Notes under the pieces: generated by a model | Databases searched by the model: none | Told to the model about the DNA's origin: nothing | What the model saw: the letters and a program-made list of their open reading frames with translations, nothing else | Program-made: the position numbers and the translations under genes | Shown here: positions 7,735-14,395 of the stretch, piece after piece | How the letters are laid out: every line of letters begins with the position of its first letter | How positions within the stretch are numbered: the first letter of the stretch is position 1 | Source of the DNA: DASULA01 sp036278435 | GTDB taxonomy: Bacteria > Actinomycetota > Actinomycetes > Mycobacteriales > DASULA01 | DNA: 20,719 nt | NCBI GenBank assembly: GCA_036278435.1 | Contig: DASULA010000357.1 | Span: 1-20,719 of the forward strand | Direction: 5' to 3'

Positions 7735-7800
7735 GAAGAACTCGGTAAGCCGTGTGTGGAAGAACCGCATGCACGGTTTGACGGGCGGGAGTCGGAAACG
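7735..7800 (+). mobile_element. Group II intron 3' end (domain V, possibly part of VI), orphan
   Basis: Bases 7747-7779 form the 33-nt hairpin expected of group II intron domain V. The basal strands AAGCCGTG and CACGGTTT pair, with the AGC triad opposite the usual G-T wobble. A two-base bulge (TG before GCAC) follows, and then an apical stem TGTGG/CCGCA with an A-rich loop. The run after it (GGGAGTCGGAAACGGAACC) resembles the domain VI of such introns. No reverse transcriptase or maturase reading frame with a YADD motif is present upstream, so this is a truncated intron end. It lies among insertion-sequence debris above the kinase pseudogene. Exact intron borders cannot be set. Confidence 0.6.
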
Positions 7801-7885
7801 GAACCACGATCAGGCCACGGCCACGGAGAAGAACGGCCCACTGGGAAACCACGGGGCCACCTGAGGCTCCGTGCCCTACCGTCGA

Positions 7886-7966
7886 TCACGGAAACCGCGC
7901 CAACTCCCGACCCTCCTTGTTTGTGATCTTGCGGTGTGGCGATCCGGGACAGCGGGCGGCCACCAC
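7886..7966 (-). CDS. Possible 26-codon ORF behind a perfect Shine-Dalgarno
   Basis: GTG 7966 lies 5 nt after AAGGAGG (7972-7978, read on the minus strand), an ideal ribosome site. The frame gives a 26-residue basic peptide beginning VVAARCPGSPHRKI and ending at TGA 7886-7888. Nothing is recognised in it. It could be a leader peptide, the start of a gene whose body was lost in the rearrangements to its left, or chance. Confidence 0.2.
   Translation of the reverse strand: MVAARCPGSPHRKITNKEGRELARFP
7912..7918 (-). promoter_or_regulatory. Second strong Shine-Dalgarno sequence (AAGGAGG)
   Basis: A second AAGGAGG lies on the minus strand 60 bases after the first. No convincing start codon with a long frame follows at the proper spacing: TTG at 8 nt gives only five codons. 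It may be the ribosome site of a gene removed by the neighbouring rearrangement. Confidence 0.25.
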
Positions 7967-7967
7967 G

Positions 7968-8117
7968 TTAACCTCCTTGGTTATGTCGACTTCGGATGAT
8001 CAGGCGGTCGTTGTGGGCCACAGCGTAGAGGCTGCCCGATGCGGCGATCGGAAACTGATCCAAGCCACCAGCCGATAGAGAGCAGGGCGAAATTGACCGA
8101 TCGGATCTCGATCCCAT
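7968..8117 (-). CDS. Possible 49-residue ORF or 3' end of a lost gene
   Basis: The frame from ATG 8117 to TAA 7968-7970 gives 49 residues. The C-terminal half, LDQFPIAASGSLYAVAHNDR followed by LIIRS, has the look of genuine protein (alternating hydrophobics, like the end of a beta-propeller blade) more than of random high-GC sequence. The start has only a weak CCAGG before it. It ends where the strong AAGGAGG for the next small frame begins, an arrangement seen in operons. I do not recognise a family. It may be the tail of a larger, degraded gene. Confidence 0.2.
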   Translation of the reverse strand: MGSRSDRSISPCSLSAGGLDQFPIAASGSLYAVAHNDRLIIRSRHNQGG

Positions 8118-8259
8118 CCTGGAAGACGCCAGCCGTCATGAGTGGAAGATGACACCGGTGATCGCCTGCGTGCCACCTCGCGTGGCCAACGACAACGCCC
8201 GCGCTCAGGAATTCCCACTTCGGATCCGGTCGGTTCTGCGACGAAGGTGGGTGTCCAGG

Positions 8260-8565
8260 TCAGGGTGTGAACCTGCCGATCCAGCGCAGCGGCCCCCCGA
8301 TGAACCGGTTGCGATGCCAGCCGCGCCGTACCACGGTCCCGCGCACCCGGCGGAGCCGGTCGCGGGTCCGGACCGCGACACCGGTGCGCGACCGGTCTTC
8401 GATCTCCCAAGCCCACTTGCTGATCGCGTGAGCGCAGCGCGTGCAGACGCCGACCTCGGGGTGGTTGCCCAGACGAACCAGCCTGTCCGGGTCCTCGACC
8501 GCGCCGCAGCACCAGCACAGCGGCCGGCCGGACCGATCGTCTTCGCGCGCCGTCCGCACCGTCAT
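8260..8565 (-). CDS. Small zinc-ribbon protein, function unknown
   Basis: The protein has 101 residues from ATG 8565, which is preceded by AAGGG about 9 nt upstream; a longer frame reaches 8616 but has a poorer context. CWCC at 17-20 and CTRC at 41-44 form two CxxC pairs, a small zinc ribbon. LVRLGNHPEVGVC lies between them. After an acidic/Trp helix (ISKWAWEIEDRSR) the C-terminal half is strongly basic and ends RRGWHRNRFIGGPLRWIGRF. I believe similar small proteins occur in actinomycetes, with the same 'GNHPEV' and 'RGWHxNRFIGGPLRW' blocks, but I know no function. The basic tail and zinc ribbon suggest nucleic-acid or membrane-surface binding, as inference. It is the only intact-looking gene in the debris zone 7430-9240. 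Confidence 0.7.
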   Translation of the reverse strand: MTVRTAREDDRSGRPLCWCCGAVEDPDRLVRLGNHPEVGVCTRCAHAISKWAWEIEDRSRTGVAVRTRDRLRRVRGTVVRRGWHRNRFIGGPLRWIGRFTP

Positions 8566-8719
8566 CACGCACACCCTTGCCGGGAACATCCGAATGAATC
8601 CCTGACGAGTATCCACCCTCGCACCGCGTCACCCCTTGGCTCCTTGTAGACACCACGCGGCCGGATGGACTCGGCGGCGAGGTTGACGTCGCCGGAGTAG
8701 CAGTCTGGCTGCTGTCCAG

Positions 8720-8960
8720 CTCACCCGGCGGTTGGGAAGATTCCGCCGGGTTCTGGTAGCGCCCCGGATCGCCCCAGGTAGGTCAGCACGGCCTGGTAGA
8801 ACGCGGCGCTGACGCTTGGTGGCATCACATCGGACCGGTCGAAACACAGGCTGCTCGCGCCGCTGACCGACTGTGTGGCCGCCGGGTCACGGAGTCCGGA
8901 TAGGCGGTCGCGTCCAGATTCCGGTCCGCGGACAACACGCTGCGAGTGCCGTGCGAGTTG
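8720..8960 (-). pseudogene. Sugar ABC transporter substrate-binding protein, C-terminal remnant
   Basis: Two frames together resemble the end of a family-1 extracellular solute-binding protein. VLSADRNLDATAYPDSV (8935-8888) is followed, after a frameshift near 8888, by DPAATQSVSG, then LCFDRSDVMPPSVSAAFYQA and VLTYL. This matches the usual order: 'sa.k.v....Ypd.v', a polar helix, then 'FD.SD.mP..v..aF...l.d.l'. The remaining codons to the stop at 8721 do not match and suggest a second shift. The N-terminal lobe, the lipoprotein signal and any permease genes are absent. It may once have been a mannoside importer linked to the GH38 enzyme, but that is speculation. The 284 bases from 8961 to the next gene hold nothing else I can name. 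Confidence 0.5.
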
Positions 8961-9244
8961 GCATTGGGTGACATCACCAGACACATCACCACTGTTCCGG
9001 CCGCTCCGCCGACCCCACCCTGAACCAGGGATCTCGACGTGTTCGGGGCGACTGTTCCAGCCACCAGGCCAGGCGCGGTCTCGGAGCGCGCACACGGCCC
9101 ACAATGGACCGCGGCCGGGTGGTCGGTAGTGGACCTCTCGGGCAGGAAGCGCCTCATCCGGTGTTTCGATGCGGGTCACTCGGGCACAAGCCGCCACGGC
9201 GGTACCCGCCGAACTGCCAGCTCGGCAGAGGAGGCTGTCCGCAG

Positions 9245-10912
9245 GTGCGTGTACTGGGAGTGAACGCAGTCTTTCACGATCCGTCCGCCGCGCTCGTGGT
9301 GGACGGCCGGGTCGTGGCCGCTGCCGAGGAGGAACGCTTCAGCCGGCGCAAGCACGGCAAGCGGCCCGTACCCTTCGCCGCCTGGGAACTACCCGAGCTG
9401 GCCATGAACTGGTGCCTGGCCGAGGCGGGCGTGTCCGCAAAGGACATCGACGCGGTCGGCTACTCCTTCGACCCGTCGCTGTGCCGGCCCGCGACGGAAC
9501 TGGGCCTCGACGACCCGTGGGACAACCTGCGCCAGGAGTACGCGCGTCGCGCGCCGGGTTTCCTCGCCGGGGCGGTTCCCGGCCTGAGCCCCGACCGGGT
9601 CCACTTCGTGCCACACCACGTCGCCCATGCGGCCTCGGCCGGGCTGTGCGCGCCGGCATCCAGCAACGCCTGCCTCGTCCTGGACGGTCGAGGTGAACGG
9701 GCCTCGCACCTGGCCGGCCACTACCGGGACGGCTGCCTTGAGGTGCTCGCCACCCAGGACCTGCCGCACTCGCTCGGACTGCTCTACGAGGAGTTGACCG
9801 CACATCTGGGATTCGTGCGGTCCAGTGACGAGTACAAGGTGATGGCGCTCGCCTCCTACGGCAGGCCGGTACACCTGGCTGACTTCCGCGAGCGGATCCG
9901 GATCATCGACGGCGGCGGCTTTGCCACCGACCACATCGATTGGGCGAGCTACGCACCGCCGGTAGCGGACGGGGAGGCGTTGGGCCCCGCACACGCCGAC
10001 CTCGCCGCGACCGTGCAGCGTCGCCTGGAGGAGGTGTTGGTCGGCCTGGCCGGCTGGCTACACGATCGTACCGGCGAGACGGTGCTCACCATGGCCGGCG
10101 GCACGGCGCTGAACTGCGTGGCCAACAGCGTGCTCGCCCGCACCGGCCCGTTCGACCGGATCTGGGTACAGCCGGCCGCCGGGGATGCCGGCACCAGCCT
10201 TGGTGCCGCCCTGCACCTGGCCACGACCCTGGACGACCGGCGGATCGGGCCACCCGAGCCGATGGGCACCGCCGCCCTGGGTCGGCAGTGGAGCACCGAC
10301 GACCTGGCCAGCGCGCTACAAACGGCCCGGTTGCCCTTCCACACCCGGGTCGCCCCGGAGGAACTGGCCGGTGAGGTGGCCGATGTGCTGGCCGCCGACG
10401 GGGTGGTGGCCTGGTACCAGGGACGCGCCGAGTTCGGACCCCGGGCGTTGGGCCACCGATCCCTGCTGGCCCACCCCGGACACGAGTCCAACCTGGAGCG
10501 TCTCAACGACATCAAGGGCCGCGAGCAGTTCCGGCCGGTCGCGCCGCTGGTGCTGACCGACGAGGCGGCGTCCATTTTCGACGGACCGTTGCCGAGCCCG
10601 TACATGCTCTTCGTGCACGACGTGCGCCCGGCCTGGCGGGATCGGATCCCGGCGGTGGTGCACGTGGACGGGACCGCCCGGATCCAGACGGTCGATCCGG
10701 CCGAGGAACCGTTGCTGGCCGCCCTGCTGCGCGCGTTCGCCAACCGCACCGGCCTGCCGGTGCTGGTCAACACCAGCCTCAACACCGCCGGACGGCCCAT
10801 GGTGGACAGTCCCCGGGACGCCCTGGAGCTGTTCGGGTCCGCGCCGGTGGACCTGCTCGTCCTGGGCCCGCACCTGGTCCGCAGGCCGGCGCTGGCCGGA
10901 GTCGTTCGGTGA
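9245..10912 (+). CDS. O-carbamoyltransferase, NodU/CmcH family
   Basis: The protein has 555 residues from GTG 9245, which has GGAGG about 11 nt upstream; the longer frame from 9104 adds unrelated sequence. NodU/CmcH/TobZ enzymes transfer a carbamoyl group from carbamoyl phosphate, through carbamoyl-AMP, to a sugar hydroxyl. The N-terminal Kae1-like domain shows VLGVNAVFHDPSAALVVDG (3-21), EEERFSRRKH (28-37) and the metal-binding H125-xx-H128 block HHVAHAASA. MAGGTALNCVANS lies in the middle. The C-terminal YrdC-like half contains AEFGPRALGHRS (about 395-406) and LVNTSLNTAGRPMV. Length and motif order are normal for the family. It is the first gene of the heptose operon and its stop overlaps the next start (GTGA), so it probably decorates the heptose glycan or a precursor sugar. 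The acceptor cannot be deduced. Confidence 0.92.
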   Translation: MRVLGVNAVFHDPSAALVVDGRVVAAAEEERFSRRKHGKRPVPFAAWELPELAMNWCLAEAGVSAKDIDAVGYSFDPSLCRPATELGLDDPWDNLRQEYARRAPGFLAGAVPGLSPDRVHFVPHHVAHAASAGLCAPASSNACLVLDGRGERASHLAGHYRDGCLEVLATQDLPHSLGLLYEELTAHLGFVRSSDEYKVMALASYGRPVHLADFRERIRIIDGGGFATDHIDWASYAPPVADGEALGPAHADLAATVQRRLEEVLVGLAGWLHDRTGETVLTMAGGTALNCVANSVLARTGPFDRIWVQPAAGDAGTSLGAALHLATTLDDRRIGPPEPMGTAALGRQWSTDDLASALQTARLPFHTRVAPEELAGEVADVLAADGVVAWYQGRAEFGPRALGHRSLLAHPGHESNLERLNDIKGREQFRPVAPLVLTDEAASIFDGPLPSPYMLFVHDVRPAWRDRIPAVVHVDGTARIQTVDPAEEPLLAALLRAFANRTGLPVLVNTSLNTAGRPMVDSPRDALELFGSAPVDLLVLGPHLVRRPALAGVVR

Positions 10913-12402
10913 ACGCCGACCGCCCGCCGTTCGCCGTGGTGATCCCGACCGTGGGCAGACCGAGCCTGGCGGTGCTGCTCGAATCGCTGGCGAACCAGTC
11001 TCCTGCTCCCGCCGAGGTGGTGGTCGCCGACGACCGGCGGCAGCCACGGGTGCCCCTGGATCTCGCCGCCCTGCCGGGCACGCGGGTGGTGGCCACGGGG
11101 GGGCGTGGCCCGGCGGCGGCGCGCAACTCGGGCTGGCTGCTCACCGACGCCTCCTGGGTGGTCACGGTGGACGATGACGTGGTGCTGCCGGAGGGATGGT
11201 CCGTGCGGCTGGTGGAGGACTTGCGGGTGGCTCCTGACGTCGGCGCGGTGGCCGGACGCATCACCGTGCCGCTGCCGGCCGGTCGGGCGCCCACCGATGC
11301 CGAACGCGACACTGCGGCGCTGGAGAACGCCTGGATGGCCACCGCGGACATGGCGGTCCGCCGTTCGGCGCTGGCCGACGTGGGCGGCTTCGACGAGCGA
11401 TTCCCCCGTGCCTACCGCGAGGACGCCGACCTGGCGGCGCGGCTGCGATTGGCCGGTTGGAGGCTTGCGGTGGGCCGCCGCGAGGTGATCCACCCGCCGC
11501 GACGGTCGGGGCGGTGGGTCAGCGTACGGGCGCAACGCGGCAACGCCGACGACATGCTGATGCGGGCCGTGCACGGCCCGGCGTGGCGAGCCGCGGCAGG
11601 CTGCCCGCGGGGCCGGTTCGGCTGGCACGCGCTCACTGTGGGCACTGGCCTGACCGCGCTGCTGGCCGCGGGGATCCGCCGACACCGCACGGCCGGGATC
11701 GCGGCCCTCGGATGGGTCGGGTTGACCGCCGAATTCGCCCGGCGCAGGATCGCACCCGGACCAGGTGGCCGCGCCGAGGTGACCACCATGCTGGCCACCT
11801 CGGCGGCCATTCCGCCGGTCGCGGTGTGGTGGCGAGCGGTCGGCGCGGTGCGCCACCGCGGCGCCGGCCCCTGGCCGGGTCGGCCGCGGGCCGTCCTGTT
11901 CGACCGGGACGGCACGCTCGTCGACGACGTCCCCTTCAACGGCGACCCCAAGCGACTGTCCCCTATGGACGGTGCCGGCGAGGCGGTGGGCCGGCTCCGG
12001 GCCGCGGGGATGCGGATCGGGTTGGTCACCAACCAGTCCGGCGTCGGTCGGGGCCTGATCACCGAGGCTGAGGTGGGGACGGTGAACGCCAGACTCGCCG
12101 GCATGCTCGGCCCGTTCGACACCGTCCGGATCTGCCCGCACCGGCCCGAGGAGGGGTGCCGGTGCCGTAAACCCGCCGCTGGGCTCATCCGGGCCGCGGC
12201 CCGCGACCTGCGGGTCGCACCACACCAGACGGTGGTGATCGGCGACATCGGTGCCGACGTACACGCCGCGCGGGCAGCCGGAGCCCGCTCGGTGCTGGTA
12301 CCGACGGCGGCGACCCGCGCCGAGGAGGTTGCCGCCGCGCCGGTGGTGGCTGGCACCCTCCGGGAAGCGGTCGACCGGGTGCTGGGCCGGTGGCCAGGGT
12401 GA
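10909..12402 (+). CDS. Fusion: GT2 glycosyltransferase + GmhB-type heptose-bisphosphate phosphatase
   Basis: The 497 residues join two enzymes. Residues 8-235 are a GT-A family 2 transferase: VVIPTVGRPSLAVLLESL, the DxD-type D88-D89-D90, and the E171-D172 pair in YREDADLAARL. Residues about 240-305 contain two hydrophobic stretches (TVGTGLTALLAAGI and a second around ATSAAIPPVAVWW) that may anchor it to the membrane. Residues 325-495 are a HAD phosphatase: FDRDGTLV with D332 and D334, VTNQSGVGRG, a zinc quartet C409-x-H411...C417-x-C419 with RKP, and GDIGADVHAARAAG. This is the GmhB/HisB-N subgroup, which removes the 7-phosphate of manno-heptose 1,7-bisphosphate. With GmhA and HldE downstream, GmhB is the fitting role. 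The zinc loop is short, as in HisB-N. The fusion would tie donor synthesis to transfer. Start and stop overlap the neighbours. Confidence 0.88.
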   Translation: MNADRPPFAVVIPTVGRPSLAVLLESLANQSPAPAEVVVADDRRQPRVPLDLAALPGTRVVATGGRGPAAARNSGWLLTDASWVVTVDDDVVLPEGWSVRLVEDLRVAPDVGAVAGRITVPLPAGRAPTDAERDTAALENAWMATADMAVRRSALADVGGFDERFPRAYREDADLAARLRLAGWRLAVGRREVIHPPRRSGRWVSVRAQRGNADDMLMRAVHGPAWRAAAGCPRGRFGWHALTVGTGLTALLAAGIRRHRTAGIAALGWVGLTAEFARRRIAPGPGGRAEVTTMLATSAAIPPVAVWWRAVGAVRHRGAGPWPGRPRAVLFDRDGTLVDDVPFNGDPKRLSPMDGAGEAVGRLRAAGMRIGLVTNQSGVGRGLITEAEVGTVNARLAGMLGPFDTVRICPHRPEEGCRCRKPAAGLIRAAARDLRVAPHQTVVIGDIGADVHAARAAGARSVLVPTAATRAEEVAAAPVVAGTLREAVDRVLGRWPG

Positions 12403-13430
12403 GCGGCCGGACACTGCTGGTGCGGACCGACAGCGCCGGCGACGTGCTGCTGGCCGGTCCGGCGGTGCGCGCGGTGGCCGGGCACTCGACGGTGACCCTG
12501 CTGGTCTCGCCGGCCGGCGAGCAGGCCGCGCGGCTGCTGCCGGGGATCTGTGACCTGCTGATCTGGCCCTGCCCGTGGAGCGGGTACCGGCCGCCTCCGG
12601 TGGACGCTGCCGGTACCCGCCGGCTTCTCGGCGCGCTGTCCGAAGGCGGGTTCGACTGCGCCCTGGTGCTCACCTCCCACCACCAGAGCCCGTTGCCCAT
12701 GGCGCTGCTGCTCCGGCTGGCCGGCATCGGTCGGATCGCCGCGTCCAGCGTGGACTATCCGGGCTCGCTGCTGGACCTGCGACACCACCCCGCGGACGGA
12801 CACGAGAGCCAGCGCATGCTCTCCCTCGCCGTGGCCGCCGGCTTTTCCGCCGCGTCGGGGGACGACGGCCGGCTGGCCGTTCGCCGGCCCCTTCCGCCGG
12901 CACCGGAGGACCTGCCAGGCGGTCCGTTCGTCGTCGTTCACCCCGGAGCCTCGGTGCCGGCCCGCGCGCCCGATCCGGCCCGCGCCGCCAGGATCGTCCG
13001 CACCCTGACCGGGGCGGGATGGCCGGTCGTGGTCACCGGCGGGCCCGCCGAGACCGGGCTCACCCGGACAGTCGCAGCCGGGGCCGCGATCGACCTGGGT
13101 GGGTGCACCGACCTGGCCACGCTGGCAGCGGTACTCGACCGCGCGGCGTGCGTGGTGGTCGGAAACACCGGGCCAGCGCATTTGGCCGCGGCGGTCGGTA
13201 CTCCCGTGGTGAGCCTTTACGCGCCGGTCGTGCCGGCCGCGCACTGGGCGCCGTGGGGCGTGCCGAGCCGGATCCTGGGTGACCAGGGCGCCGCCTGCCG
13301 GGACAGCCGGGCACGCGACTGCCCGGTACCCGGGCACCCGTGCCTGGGCGCGGTGACGCCCGAGGCGGTGCTCGATGCGGTCGGCGCACTCACCGCGGCC
13401 CGCCCCGCCGTGACGGGGGTGGGCGGGTGA
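12399..13430 (+). CDS. Heptosyltransferase-like glycosyltransferase, family GT9
   Basis: The protein has 343 residues from GTG 12399, which overlaps the previous stop as GTGA; GTG 12390 in the same frame is an alternative. GT9 enzymes (WaaC/WaaF/WaaQ) transfer heptose from ADP-heptose. The N-terminal signature TLLVRTDSAGDVLLAGPAVR (4-23) matches the family's opening 'R...lGD.ll..p.l'. The C-terminal donor site has FVVVHPGAS, VVVTGGPAE and GNTGPAHLAAAVGTPVVSLY (255-274), followed by HWAPWG. Length is normal. It has no signal peptide and should act at the cytoplasmic face. Position in an operon with GmhA and HldE strongly supports a heptose donor; the acceptor is unknown, since LPS is not expected in this organism. 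Confidence 0.88.
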   Translation: MSGRTLLVRTDSAGDVLLAGPAVRAVAGHSTVTLLVSPAGEQAARLLPGICDLLIWPCPWSGYRPPPVDAAGTRRLLGALSEGGFDCALVLTSHHQSPLPMALLLRLAGIGRIAASSVDYPGSLLDLRHHPADGHESQRMLSLAVAAGFSAASGDDGRLAVRRPLPPAPEDLPGGPFVVVHPGASVPARAPDPARAARIVRTLTGAGWPVVVTGGPAETGLTRTVAAGAAIDLGGCTDLATLAAVLDRAACVVVGNTGPAHLAAAVGTPVVSLYAPVVPAAHWAPWGVPSRILGDQGAACRDSRARDCPVPGHPCLGAVTPEAVLDAVGALTAARPAVTGVGG

Positions 13431-14395
13431 GGATCCTGGTCTGGCATGTGCACGGCTCGTGGATGACCGCGTTCGTACAAGGTCAGCACAGCTACCTGGT
13501 CCCGGTGCTGCCGGACCGCGACCCGGACGGTCGTGGCCGAGCCCGCACCTACCGCTGGCCGGCTGGAGCGCGGGAGGTCACACCGGCCGAACTGGCCGGG
13601 GCCGACATCGACGCGGTGGTGCTGCAACGGCCGGGCGAGATCGAACTGACCCGCCGGTGGACCGGCCGAGTTCCTGGCCGGGCCGGTGCCGGCCGGCTGC
13701 CCGCGGTGTATGTGGAGCACAACACCCCCCGCGGCGACGTCACCGGGTGGCGGCACCCGCTGGCCGACCGCGACGACATCCCGCTGGTCCACGTCACGCA
13801 CTTCAACGCCGCCATGTGGGACAGCGGTGCCGCGCCGGTACGGGTTGTCGAACACGGCATCGTCGACCCGGGATACCGGTACACCGGGGAGCTGGAGACC
13901 CTCGCGGTCTGCTGCAACGAGCCGGTCCGCCGGCTCCGGGTGGCCGGCACCGACCTGGCCGCCGGGATCGCGCGGACAGTGCCGGTCGCGGTGTACGGCA
14001 TGGGTCTGGATGGTATTGGGAAACTGTTCCCGGTCGGGCTGGCCGGCGCCGTCGAACTGCCGCAGGACTCGATGCACAGCCGCCTGGCCCACCACCGCGC
14101 CTACCTGCACCCCTACCGGTGGACCAGCCTGGGACTGTCCCTGCTGGAGGCGATGCACCTGGGCATGCCGGTGCTCGCCCTGGCCGCTACCGCGGCGGGC
14201 GACGCGGTGCCCGCCGGCGCCGGGGTGGTCAGCGCCGACGTCGCCGAACTGACCGCCGGCGCGGCCCGGCTGGTCGCCGACCGCGACCTGGCCCGCGAGC
14301 AGGGGCTGGCCGCACGCCGGTACGCGCTCGACCGGTTCGGCCTGCCGCGATTCCTGGACGACTGGGACCGCCAACTCAAGGAGGTGCTCTCCTGA
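13427..14395 (+). CDS. Glycosyltransferase, GT4-like, short
   Basis: The protein has 322 residues from GTG 13427 (GTGA overlap with the previous stop). The opening VRILVWHVHGSWMTAFVQG and the later VYVEHNTPRGDVTGW and LVHVTHFNAAMWD belong to the N-terminal Rossmann half of a GT-B enzyme. YLHPYRWTSLGLSLLEAMHLGMPVLA is the C-terminal donor-site block. The family's E-x7-E motif normally starts with Glu, but here T233 stands in its place while the second Glu, E241, is kept. The chain is also shorter than the usual 370-400 residues. The donor sugar cannot be predicted. It is fully embedded in the operon, with an AAGGAGG ribosome site for the next gene inside its 3' end. Confidence 0.82.
   Translation: MRILVWHVHGSWMTAFVQGQHSYLVPVLPDRDPDGRGRARTYRWPAGAREVTPAELAGADIDAVVLQRPGEIELTRRWTGRVPGRAGAGRLPAVYVEHNTPRGDVTGWRHPLADRDDIPLVHVTHFNAAMWDSGAAPVRVVEHGIVDPGYRYTGELETLAVCCNEPVRRLRVAGTDLAAGIARTVPVAVYGMGLDGIGKLFPVGLAGAVELPQDSMHSRLAHHRAYLHPYRWTSLGLSLLEAMHLGMPVLALAATAAGDAVPAGAGVVSADVAELTAGAARLVADRDLAREQGLAARRYALDRFGLPRFLDDWDRQLKEVLS

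Noticed and set aside
9949..12414. An 821-codon minus-strand frame opposite the carbamoyltransferase and GT2-GmhB genes
   Set aside because: It is antisense to two genes with complete catalytic motifs and has low-complexity composition. Long antisense frames are expected in high-GC genes.
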